DNA from: Hydractinia symbiolongicarpus
Taxonomy: Eukaryota > Cnidaria > Hydrozoa > Anthoathecata > Hydractiniidae
NCBI RefSeq assembly: GCF_029227915.1
Contig: NC_079876.1
Span: 746,001-810,000 of the forward strand
DNA length: 64,000 bases
Direction of reading: 5' to 3'
How positions within the stretch are numbered: position 1 is the first letter of the stretch; each line of letters starts with the position of its first letter. Under the pieces are notes generated by a model. It was given only the letters and a program-made list of their open reading frames with translations, was not told the origin of the DNA and made no database searches. Made by a program: the position numbers and the translations under genes. Positions 35,401 through 47,500 of this stretch are shown here, piece by piece.

Positions 35401-37838
35401 ACGAAAACCCGCGACTCCCCGTAAATCCCGGACTCGGCCCGTATAGTCAAAAGTATACAAAGAAAGTACCCAGGGAGTAAACTCATTTCCCGAACGATTT
35501 TTTATATTACTTTTTCACCACTAAAACGCATGAGACTTGTAGTTTTCAAAAATGTTTTTATTTTTGATGAGACGCTGAATAAAAGAAGTTTAATCTCCGG
35601 CAAACAAACACCCGCCATTTCCCGTAAATCCCGGCTTGGCCCGTATAGTCAAAAGTATACAAAGAATGTACCCAGGGAGTAAACTCATTTCCCGAACGAT
35701 TTTTTAAATTATTATTTCACCACTAAAGCCCATGACACTTGTAGTTTTTAAAAATATTTTCATTTTTGATGAGACGCTTAATGAAAGTGGTTTAATCGCC
35801 GGCAAACGAAAACCCGCGATTTCCCGTAAGTCCCGGGCTTGGCCCGTATAGTCGAATGTAAACAAAGAAAGTACCCTGTGAGTAAACTCATTTCCAAAAC
35901 GATTTTTTAAATTATCTTTTCACCACTAAAACGCATGAGACTTGTATTTTTCAAAAATGTTTTCATTTTTGATGAGACGCTGAATAAAAGAAGTTTAATC
36001 GCCGGCAAACGAAAACCCGCGACTCCCCGTAAATCCCGGACTCGGCCCGTATAGTCAAAAGTATACAAAGAAAGTACCCAGGGAGTAAACTCATTTCCCG
36101 AACGATTTTTTATATTACTTTTTCACCACTAAAACGCATGAGACTTGTAGTTTTCAAAAATGTTTTCATTTTTGATGAGACGCTGAATAAAAGAAGTTTA
36201 ATCTCCGGCAAACAAACACCCGCCATTTCCCGTAAATCCCGGCTTGGCCCGTATAGTCAAAAGTATACAAAGAATGTACCCAGGGAGTAAACTCATTTCC
36301 CGAACGATTTTTTAAATTATTTGTTAACCACTAAAACGCATGAAACTTGAAGTTTTCAGAAATGTTTTCATTTTTGATGAGACGCTTAATGAAAGTGGTT
36401 TAATCGCCGGTAAACGAAAACCCGCGATTTCCCGTAAATCCCGGGCTTGGCCCGTATAGTCGAATGTATACAAAGAAAGTACCCTGTGAGTAAACTCATT
36501 TCCAAAACGATTTTTTAAATTATCTTTTCACCACTAAAACGCATGAGACTTGTAGTTTTCAAAAATGTTTTCATTTTTGATGAGACGCTGAATAAAAGAA
36601 GTTTGATCGCCGGCAAACGAAAACCCGCGACTCCCCGTAAATCCCGGACTCGGCCCGTATAGTCAAAAGTATACAAAGAAAGTACCCAGGGAGTAAACTC
36701 ATTTCCCGAACGATTTTTTATATTTCTTTTTTACCACTATAACGCATGAGACTTGTAGTTTTCAAAAATGTTTTCATTTTTGATGAGACGCTGAATAAAA
36801 GAAGTTTAATCGCCGGCAAACAAAAACCCGCCATTTCCCGTAAATCCCGGCTTGGCCCGTATAGTCAAAAGTATACAAAGAAAGTACCCAGGGAGTAAAC
36901 TCATTTCCCGAACGATTTTTAAATTATTTTTTCACCATTAAAACGCATGAGACTTGTAGTTTTCAAAAATGTTTTCATTTTTAATGAGACGCTGAATAAA
37001 AGAAGTTTAATCGCCGGCAAACGAAAACCTGCGATTTCCCGTAAATCCTGGACTCGGCCCGTATAGTCAAAAGTATACAAAGAAAGTACCCAGGGAGTAA
37101 ACTCATTTCCCAAACGATTTTTTAAATTATTATTTCACCACTAAAGCCCATGAGACTTGTAGTTTTTAATAATGTTTTCATTTTTGATGAGACGCCGAAT
37201 AAAACATGTTTAATCGCCGGCAAACGAAAACCCGCGATTTCCCGTAAATCCCGGACTCGGCCGGTATAGTCAAAAGTATACAAGGAAAGTACCCAGTGAG
37301 TAAACTCATTTCCCGAACGAATTTTTAAATTATTTTTTCACCACTAAAACGCATGAGACTTGTAGTTTTTAAAAATGTTTTCATTTTTAATGAGACGCTG
37401 AATAAAAGAAGTTTAATCGCCGGCAAACGAAAACCTGCGATTTCCCGTAAATCCTGGACTCGGCCCGTATAGTCAAAAGTATACAAAGAAAGTACCCAGG
37501 GAGTAAACTCATTTCCCGAACGAATTTTTAAATTATTTTTTCACCACTAAAACGCATGAGACTTGTAGTTTTCAGTAATGTTTTCATTTTTGATGAGACG
37601 CTGAATATAAGAAGTTTAATCGCCGGCAAACGAAAACCTGCGATTTCCCGTAAATCCCGGACTCGGCCCGTATAGTCAAAAGTATACAAGGAAAGTACCT
37701 AGTGAGTAAACTTATTTCCCGAAGGAATTTTTAAATTATTTTTTCACCACTAAAACGCATGAGACTTGTAGTTTTTAAAATTGTTTTCATTTTTGATGAG
37801 ACGCTGAATAAAAGAAGTTTAATCGCCGGCAAACGAAA
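29490..37838 (+). repeat. Block 7: 5268-bp (26-monomer) repeat
   Basis: Bases from about 29490 to 32570 recur at 34758-37838, a shift of 5268-5269 bp. Shared markers are AAAAATATTTTC with GTCAATAGTATAC, CTTGTATTTTTCAAAAATG, CATGACACTTG (30462 and 35731), GAATGTACCCAGG, CATGAAACTTGAAG, CACCATTAAAACG and GCCGAATAAAACATG. The shift is twice 2634, the period of the nested repeat in the same block. Differences are single bases, for example GAACGAAT near 32456 against GAAGGAAT near 37730. Confidence 0.88.
30520..34872 (+). repeat. Nested 2634-bp (13-monomer) repeat in block 7
   Basis: Bases from about 30520-30600 to 32238 match 33154-33234 to 34872 at a shift of 2634 bp. The CACCATTAAAACG monomer appears at about 31670, 34304 and 36938, three times at this spacing. 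The monomers between 32570 and 33150 (CATCTCCCAAACG, GAGACCTGAATAAAAG, CTTCTAGTTTTCAG with GATGACACGC) are not part of this repeat; they reappear as the core of the 6076-bp unit further right. Confidence 0.85.
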
Positions 37839-40800
37839 ACCTGCGATTTCCCGTAAATCCCGGACTCGGCCCGTATAGTCAAAAGTATACAAAGAAAGTA
37901 CCCAGGGTGTAAACGCATTTCCCGAACGATTTTTTAAATTATTTTTTCACCACTAAAACGCATGAGACTTGTAGTTTTCAAAAATGTTTTCATTTTTGAT
38001 GAGACGCTGAATAAAAGAAGTTTAATCGCCGGCAAACGAAAACCCGCGACTTCCCGTAAATCCCGGCTTGGCCTGTATAGTCAAAAGTATACAAAGGAAG
38101 TACCCATGGAGTAAACTCTTTTTCCGAACGATTTTTTAAATTATTTTTTCACCACTAAAACGCATGAGACTTGTAGTTTTCAAAAATGTTTTCATTTTTA
38201 ATGAGACGCTGAATAAAAGAAGTTTAATCGCCGGCAAACGAAAACCTGCAATTTCCCGTAAATCCTGGACTCGGCCCGTATAGTCAAAAGTATACAAAGA
38301 AAGTACCCAGGGAGTAAACTCATCTCCCAAACGATTTTTTAAATTATTATTTCACCACTAAAGCCCATAAGACTTGTAGTTTTTAAAATTGTTTTCATTT
38401 TTGATGAGACCTGAATAAAAGATGTTTAATTGCCGGCAAACGAAAACCCGCGATTTCCCGTAAATCCCGGACTCGGCCCGTATAGTCAAAAGTATACAAA
38501 GAAAGTACCCAGGGAGTAAACTCATTTCCCAAACGATTTTTTAAATTATTATTTCACTACTAAAGCCCATGAGACTTGTAGTTTTTAAAAATGTTTTCAT
38601 TTTTGATGAGACGCTGAATATAAGAAGTTTAATCGCCGGCAAACGAAAACCCGCGATTTCCCGTAAATCCTGGACTCGGCCCGTATAGTCAAAAGTATAC
38701 AAAGAAAGTACCCAGGGAGTAAACTCATTTCCCGACGATTTTTTAAATTATTTTTTCACCACTAAAACGCATGAGACTTCTAGTTTTCAGAAATGTTTTC
38801 ATTTTTGATGACACGCTTAATGAAAGTGGTTTAATCGCCGGCAAACGAAAACCCGCGATTTCCCGTAAGTCCCGGGCTTGGCCCGTATAGTCGAATGTAT
38901 ACAAAGAAAGTACCCTGTGAGTAAACTCATTTCCAAAACGATTTTTTAAATTATCTTTTCACCACTAAAACGCATGAGACTTGTAGTTTTTAAAAATGTT
39001 TTCATTTTTAATGAGACGCTGAATAAAAGAAGTTTAATCGCCGGCAAACGAAAACCTGCGATTTCCCGTAAATCCTGGACTCGGCCCGTATAGTCAAAAG
39101 TATACAAAGAAAGTACCCAGGGAGTAAACTCATTTCCCGAACGAATTTTTAAATTATTTTTTCACCACTAAAACGCATGAGACTTGTAGTTTTCAGTAAT
39201 GTTTTCATTTTTGATGAGACGCTGAATATAAGAAGTTTAATCGCCGGCAAACGAAAACCTGCGATTTCCCGTAAATCCCGGACTCGGCCCGTATAGTCAA
39301 AAGTATACAAGGAAAGTACCTAGTGAGTAAACTTATTTCCCGAAGGAATTTTTAAATTATTTTTTCACCACTAAAACGCATGAGACTTGTAGTTTTTAAA
39401 ATTGTTTTCATTTTTGATGAGACGCTGAATAAAAGAAGTTTAATCGCCGGCAAACGAAAACCTGCGATTTCCCGTAAATCCCGGACTCGGCCCGTATAGT
39501 CAAAAGTATACAAAGAAAGTACCCAGGGTGTAAACGCATTTCCCGAACGATTTTTTAAATTATTTTTTCACCACTAAAACGCATGAGACTTGTAGTTTTC
39601 AAAAATGTTTTCATTTTTGATGAGACGCTGAATAAAAGAAGTTTAATCGCCGGCAAACGAAAACCCGCGACTTCCCGTAAATCCCGGCTTGGCCTGAATA
39701 GTCAAAAGTATACAAAGGAAGTACCCATGGAGTAAACTCTTTTTCCGAACGATTTTTTAAATTATTTTTTGACCACTAAAACGCATGAGACTTGTAGTTT
39801 TCAAAAATGTTTTCATTTTTGATGAGACGCTGAATATAAGAAGTTTAATCGCCGGCAAACGAAAACCTGCGATTTCCCGTAAATCCCGGACTCGGCCCGT
39901 ATAGTCAAAAGTATACAAGGAAAGTACCTAGTGAGTAAACTTATTTCCCGAAGGAATTTTTAAATTATTTTTTCACCACTAAAACGCATGAGACTTGTAG
40001 TTTTTAAAATTGTTTTCATTTTTGATGAGACGCTGAATAAAAGAAGTTTAATTGCCGGCAAACGAAAACCTGCGATTTCCCGTAAATCCCGGACTCGGCC
40101 CGTATAGTCAAAAGTATACAAAGAAAGTACCCAGGGTGTAAACGCATTTCCCGAACGATTTTTTAAATTATTTTTTCACCACTAAAACGCATGAGACTTG
40201 TAGTTTTCAAAAATGTTTTCATTTTTGATGAGACGCTGAATAAAAGAAGTTTAATCGCCGGCAAACGAAAACCCGCGACTTCCCGTAAATCCCGGCTTGG
40301 CCTGAATAGTCAAAAGTATACAAAGGAAGTACCCATGGAGTAAACTCTTTTTCCGAACGATTTTTTAAATTATTTTTTCACCACTAAAACGCATGAGACT
40401 TGTAGTTTTCAAAAATGTTTTCATTTTTAATGAGACGCTGAATAAAAGAAGTTTAATCGCCGGCAAACGAAAACCTGCAATTTCCCGTAAATCCCGGACT
40501 CGGCCCGTATAGTCAAAAGTATACAAAGAAAGTACCCAGGGTGTAAACGCATTTCCCGAACGATTTTTTAAATTATTTTTTCACCACTAAAACGCATGAG
40601 ACTTGTAGTTTTCAAAAATGTTTTCATTTTTGATGAGACGCTGAATAAAAGAAGTTTAATCGCCGGCAAACGAAAACCCGCGACTTCCCGTAAATCCTGG
40701 ACTCGGCCCGTATAGTCAAAAGTATACAAAGAAAGTACCCAGGGAGTAAACTCATCTCCCAAACGATTTTTTAAATTATTATTTCACCACTAAAGCCCAT

Positions 40801-41507
40801 AAGACTTGTAGTTTTTAAAATTGTTTTCATTTTTGATGAGACCTGAATAAAAGATGTTTAATTGCCGGCAAACGAAAACCCGCGATTTTCCGTAAATCCC
40901 GGACTCGGCCCGTATAGTCAAAAGTATACAAAGAAAGTACCCAGGGAGTAAACTCATTTCCCAAACGATTTTTTAAATTATTATTTCACTACTAAAGCCC
41001 ATGAGACTTGTAGTTTTTAAAAATGTTTTCATTTTTGATGAGACGCTGAATATAAGAAGTTTAATCGCCGGCAAACGAAAACCCGCGATTTCCCGTAAAT
41101 CCTGGACTCGGCCCGTATAGTCAAAAGTATACAAAGAAAGTACCCAGGGAGTAAACTCATTTCCGGACGATTTTTTAAATTATTTTTTCACCACTAAAAC
41201 GCATGAGACTTGTAGTTTTCAGTAATGTTTTCATTTTTGATGAGACGCTGAATATAAGAAGTTTAATCGCCGGCAAACGAAAACCTGCGATTTCCCGTAA
41301 ATCCCGGACTCGGCCCGTATAGTCAAAAGTATACAAGGAAAGTACCTAGTGAGTAAACTTATTTCCCGAAGGAATTTTTAAATTATTTTTTCACCACTAA
41401 AACGCATGAGACTTGTAGTTTTTAAAATTGTTTTCATTTTTGATGAGACGCTGAATAAAAGAAGTTTAATCGCCGGCAAACGAAAACCTGCGATTTCCCG
41501 TAAATCC
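37839..41507 (+). repeat. Pieces of the 6076-bp family in changed order
   Basis: Monomers here are the same types as in the 6076-bp unit, but spaced differently. The marker CATCTCCCAAACG is at about 38323, 40755 and 41970, spacings of 12 and 6 monomers. GAAGGAATTTTTAAATT occurs near 37730, 39345, 39955 and 41368, spacings of about 8, 3 and 7 monomers. One monomer near 39771 has TTTTGACCACT instead of TTTTCACCACT. This looks like a transition zone between block 7 and the regular 30-monomer repeat. Confidence 0.75.
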
Positions 41508-44500
41508 CGGACTCGGCCCGTATAGTCAAAAGTATACAAAGAAAGTACCCAGGGTGTAAACGCATTTCCCGAACGATTTTTTAAATTATTTTTTCACCAC
41601 TAAAACGCATGAGACTTGTAGTTTTCAAAAATGTTTTCATTTTTGATGAGACGCTGAATAAAAGAAGTTTAATCGCCGGCAAACGAAAACCCGCGACTTC
41701 CCGTAAATCCCGGCTTGGCCTGTATAGTCAAAAGTATACAAAGGAAGTACCCATGGAGTAAACTCTTTTTCCGAACGATTTTTTAAATTATTTTTTCACC
41801 ACTAAAACGCATGAGACTTGTAGTTTTCAAAAATGTTTTCATTTTTAATGAGACGCTGAATAAAAGAAGTTTAATCGCCGGCAAACGAAAACCTGCAATT
41901 TCCCGTAAATCCTGGACTCGGCCCGTATAGTCAAAAGTATACAAAGAAAGTACCCAGGGAGTAAACTCATCTCCCAAACGATTTTTTAAATTATTATTTC
42001 ACCACTAAAGCCCATAAGACTTGTAGTTTTTAAAATTGTTTTCATTTTTGATGAGACCTGAATAAAAGATGTTTAATTGCCGGCAAACGAAAACCCGCGA
42101 TTTCCCGTAAATCCCGGACTCGGCCCGTATAGTCAAAAGTATACAAAGAAAGTACCCAGGGAGTAAACTCATTTCCCAAACGATTTTTTAAATTATTATT
42201 TCACTACTAAAGCCCATGAGACTTGTAGTTTTTAAAAATGTTTTCATTTTTGATGAGACGCTGAATATAAGAAGTTTAATCGCCGGCAAACGAAAACCCG
42301 CGATTTCCCGTAAATCCTGGACTCGGCCCGTATAGTCAAAAGTATACAAAGAAAGTACCCAGGGAGTAAACTCATTTCCCGACGATTTTTTAAATTATTT
42401 TTTCACCACTAAAACGCATGAGACTTCTAGTTTTCAGAAATGTTTTCATTTTTGATGACACGCTTAATGAAAGTGGTTTAATCGCCGGCAAACGAAAACC
42501 CGCGATTTCCCGTAAGTCCCGGGCTTGGCCCGTATAGTCGAATGTATACAAAGAAAGTACCCTGTGAGTAAACTCATTTCCAAAACGATTTTTTAAATTA
42601 TCTTTTCACCACTAAAACGCATGAGACTTGTAGTTTTTAAAAATGTTTTCATTTTTAATGAGACGCTGAATAAAAGAAGTTTAATCGCCGGCAAACGAAA
42701 ACCTGCGATTTCCCGTAAATCCTGGACTCGGCCCGTATAGTCAAAAGTATACAAAGAAAGTACCCAGGGAGTAAACTCATTTCCCGAACGAATTTTTAAA
42801 TTATTTTTTCACCACTAAAACGCATGAGACTTGTAGTTTTCAGTAATGTTTTCATTTTTGATGAGACGCTGAATATAAGAAGTTTAATCGCCGGCAAACG
42901 AAAACCTGCGATTTCCCGTAAATCCCGGACTCGGCCCGTATAGTCAAAAGTATACAAGGAAAGTACCTAGTGAGTAAACTTATTTCCCGAAGGAATTTTT
43001 AAATTATTTTTTCACCACTAAAACGCATGAGACTTGTAGTTTTTAAAATTGTTTTCATTTTTGATGAGACGCTGAATAAAAGAAGTTTAATCGCCGGCAA
43101 ACGAAAACCTGCGATTTCCCGTAAATCCCGGACTCGGCCCGTATAGTCAAAAGTATACAAAGAAAGTACCCAGGGTGTAAACGCATTTCCCGAACGATTT
43201 TTTAAATTATTTTTTCACCACTAAAACGCATGAGACTTGTAGTTTTCAAAAATGTTTTCATTTTTGATGAGACGCTGAATAAAAGAAGTTTAATCGCCGG
43301 CAAACGAAAACCCGCGACTTCCCGTAAATCCCGGCTTGGCCTGAATAGTCAAAAGTATACAAAGGAAGTACCCATGGAGTAAACTCTTTTTCCGAACGAT
43401 TTTTTAAATTATTTTTTCACCACTAAAACGCATGAGACTTGTAGTTTTCAAAAATGTTTTCATTTTTAATGAGACGCTGAATAAAAGAAGTTTAATCGCC
43501 GGCAAACGAAAACCTGCAATTTCCCGTAAATCCTGGACTCGGCCCGTATAGTCAAAAGTATACAAAGAAAGTACCCAGGGAGTAAACTCATCTCCCAAAC
43601 GATTTTTTAAATTATTATTTCACCACTAAAGCCCATAAGACTTGTAGTTTTTAAAATTGTTTTCATTTTTGATGAGACCTGAATAAAAGATGTTTAATTG
43701 CCGGCAAACGAAAACCCGCGATTTTCCGTAAATCCCGGACTCGGCCCGTATAGTCAAAAGTATACAAAGAAAGTACCCAGGGAGTAAACTCATTTCCCAA
43801 ACGATTTTTTAAATTATTATTTCACTACTAAAGCCCATGAGACTTGTAGTTTTTAAAAATGTTTTCATTTTTGATGAGACGCTGAATATAAGAAGTTTAA
43901 TCGCCGGCAAACGAAAACCCGCGATTTCCCGTAAATCCTGGACTCGGCCCGTATAGTCAAAAGTATACAAAGAAAGTACCCAGGGAGTAAACTCATTTCC
44001 CGACGATTTTTTAAATTATTTTTTCACCACTAAAACGCATGAGACTTCTAGTTTTCAGAAATGTTTTCATTTTTGATGACACGCTTAATGAAAGTGGTTT
44101 AATCGCCGGCAAACGAAAACCCGCGACTCCCCGTAAATCCCGGACTCGGCCCGTATAGTCAAAAGTATACAAAGAAAGTACCCAGGGAATAAACTCATTT
44201 CCCGAACGATTTTTTATATTACTTTTTCACCACTAAAACGCATGAGACTTGTAGTTTTCAAAAATGTTTTCATTTTTGATGAGACGCTGAATAAAAGAAG
44301 TTTAATCGCCGGCAAACAAACACCCGCCATTTCCCGTAAATCCTGGACTCGGCCCGTATAGTCAAAAGTATACAAAGAAAGTACCCAGGGAGTAAACTCA
44401 TCTCCCAAACGATTTTTTAAATTATTATTTCACCACTAAAGCCCATAAGACTTGTAGTTTTTAAAATTGTTTTCATTTTTGATGAGACCTGAATAAAAGA

Positions 44501-47500
44501 TGTTTAATTGCCGGCAAACGAAAACCCGCGATTTCCCGTAAATCCCGGACTCGGCCCGTATAGTCAAAAGTATACAAAGAAAGTACCCAGGGAGTAAACT
44601 CATTTCCCAAACGATTTTTTAAATTATTATTTCACTACTAAAGCCCATGAGACTTGTAGTTTTTAAAAATGTTTTCATTTTTGATGAGACGCTGAATATA
44701 AGAAGTTTAATCGCCGGCAAACGAAAACCCGCGATTTCCCGTAAATCCTGGACTCGGCCCGTATAGTCAAAAGTATACAAAGAAAGTACCCAGGGAGTAA
44801 ACTCATTTCCCGACGATTTTTTAAATTATTTTTTCACCACTAAAACGCATGAGACTTCTAGTTTTCAGAAATGTTTTCATTTTTGATGACACGCTTAATG
44901 AAAGTGGTTTAATCGCCGGCAAACGAAAACCCGCGATTTCCCGTAAGTCCCGGGCTTGGCCCGTATAGTCGAATGTATACAAAGAAAGTACCCTGTGAGT
45001 AAACTCATTTCCAAAACGATTTTTTAAATTATCTTTTCACCACTAAAACGCATGAGACTTGTAGTTTTTAAAAATGTTTTCATTTTTAATGAGACGCTGA
45101 ATAAAAGAAGTTTAATCGCCGGCAAACGAAAACCTGCGATTTCCCGTAAATCCTGGACTCGGCCCGTATAGTCAAAAGTATACAAAGAAAGTACCCAGGG
45201 AGTAAACTCATTTCCCGAACGAATTTTTAAATTATTTTTTCACCACTAAAACGCATGAGACTTGTAGTTTTCAGTAATGTTTTCATTTTTGATGAGACGC
45301 TGAATATAAGAAGTTTAATCGCCGGCAAACGAAAACCTGCGATTTCCCGTAAATCCCGGACTCGGCCCGTATAGTCAAAAGTATACAAGGAAAGTACCTA
45401 GTGAGTAAACTTATTTCCCGAAGGAATTTTTAAATTATTTTTTCACCACTAAAACGCATGAGACTTGTAGTTTTTAAAATTGTTTTCATTTTTGATGAGA
45501 CGCTGAATAAAAGAAGTTTAATCGCCGGCAAACGAAAACCTGCGATTTCCCGTAAATCCCGGACTCGGCCCGTATAGTCAAAAGTATACAAAGAAAGTAC
45601 CCAGGGTGTAAACGCATTTCCCGAACGATTTTTTAAATTATTTTTTCACCACTAAAACGCATGAGACTTGTAGTTTTCAAAAATGTTTTCATTTTTGATG
45701 AGACGCTGAATAAAAGAAGTTTAATCGCCGGCAAACGAAAACCCGCGACTTCCCGTAAATCCCGGCTTGGCCTGAATAGTCAAAAGTATACAAAGGAAGT
45801 ACCCATGGAGTAAACTCTTTTTCCGAACGATTTTTTAAATTATTTTTTCACCACTAAAACGCATGAGACTTGTAGTTTTCAAAAATGTTTTCATTTTTAA
45901 TGAGACGCTGAATAAAAGAAGTTTAATCGCCGGCAAACGAAAACCTGCAATTTCCCGTAAATCCTGGACTCGGCCCGTATAGTCAAAAGTATACAAAGAA
46001 AGTACCCAGGGAGTAAACTCATCTCCCAAACGATTTTTTAAATTATTATTTCACCACTAAAGCCCATAAGACTTGTAGTTTTTAAAATTGTTTTCATTTT
46101 TGATGAGACCTGAATAAAAGATGTTTAATTGCCGGCAAACGAAAACCCGCGATTTTCCGTAAATCCCGGACTCGGCCCGTATAGTCAAAAGTATACAAAG
46201 AAAGTACCCAGGGAGTAAACTCATTTCCCAAACGATTTTTTAAATTATTATTTCACTACTAAAGCCCATGAGACTTGTAGTTTTTAAAAATGTTTTCATT
46301 TTTGATGAGACGCTGAATATAAGAAGTTTAATCGCCGGCAAACGAAAACCCGCGATTTCCCGTAAATCCTGGACTCGGCCCGTATAGTCAAAAGTATACA
46401 AAGAAAGTACCCAGGGAGTAAACTCATTTCCCGACGATTTTTTAAATTATTTTTTCACCACTAAAACGCATGAGACTTCTAGTTTTCAGAAATGTTTTCA
46501 TTTTTGATGACACGCTTAATGAAAGTGGTTTAATCGCCGGCAAACGAAAACCCGCGACTCCCCGCAAATCCCGGACTCGGCCCGTATAGTCAAAAGTATA
46601 CAAAGAAAGTACCCAGGGAATAAACTCATTTCCCGAACGATTTTTTATATTACTTTTTCACCACTAAAACGCATGAGACTTGTAGTTTTCAAAAATGTTT
46701 TCATTTTTGATGAGACGCTGAATAAAAGAAGTTTAATCGCCGGCAAACAAACACCCGCCATTTCCCGTAAATCCCGGCTTGGCCCGTATAGTCAAAAGTA
46801 TACAAAGAATGTACCCAGGGAGTAAACTCATTTCCCGGACGATTTTTTAAATTATTTTTTAACCACTAAAACGCATGAGACTTGAAGTTTTCAGAAATGT
46901 TTTCATTTTTGATGAGACGCTTAATGAAAGTGGTTTAATCGCCGGTAAACGAAAACCCGCGATTTCCCGTAAATCCCGGGCTTGGCCCGTATAGTCGAAT
47001 GTATACAAAGAAAGTACCCTGTGAGTAAACTCATTTCCAAAACGATTTTTTAAATTATCTTTTCACCACTAAAACGCATGAGACTTGTAGTTTTCAAAAA
47101 TGTTTTCATTTTTGATGAGACGCTGAATAAAAGAAGTTTGATCGCCGGCAAACGAAAACCCGCGACTCCCCGTAAATCCCGGACTCGGCCCGTATAGTCA
47201 AAAGTATACAAAGAAAGTACCCAGGGAGTAAACTCATTTCCCGAACGATTTTTTATATTTCTTTTTCACCACTATAACGCATGAGACTTATAGTTTTCAA
47301 AAATGTTTTCATTTTTGATGAGACGCTGAATAAAAGAAGTTTAATCGCCGGCAAACAAAAACCCGCCATTTCCCGTAAATCCCGGCTTGGCCCGTATAGT
47401 CAAAAGTATACAAAGAAAGTACCCAGGGAGTAAACTCATTTCCCGAACGATTTTTAAATTATTTTTTCACCATTAAAACGCATGAGACTTGTAGTTTTCA

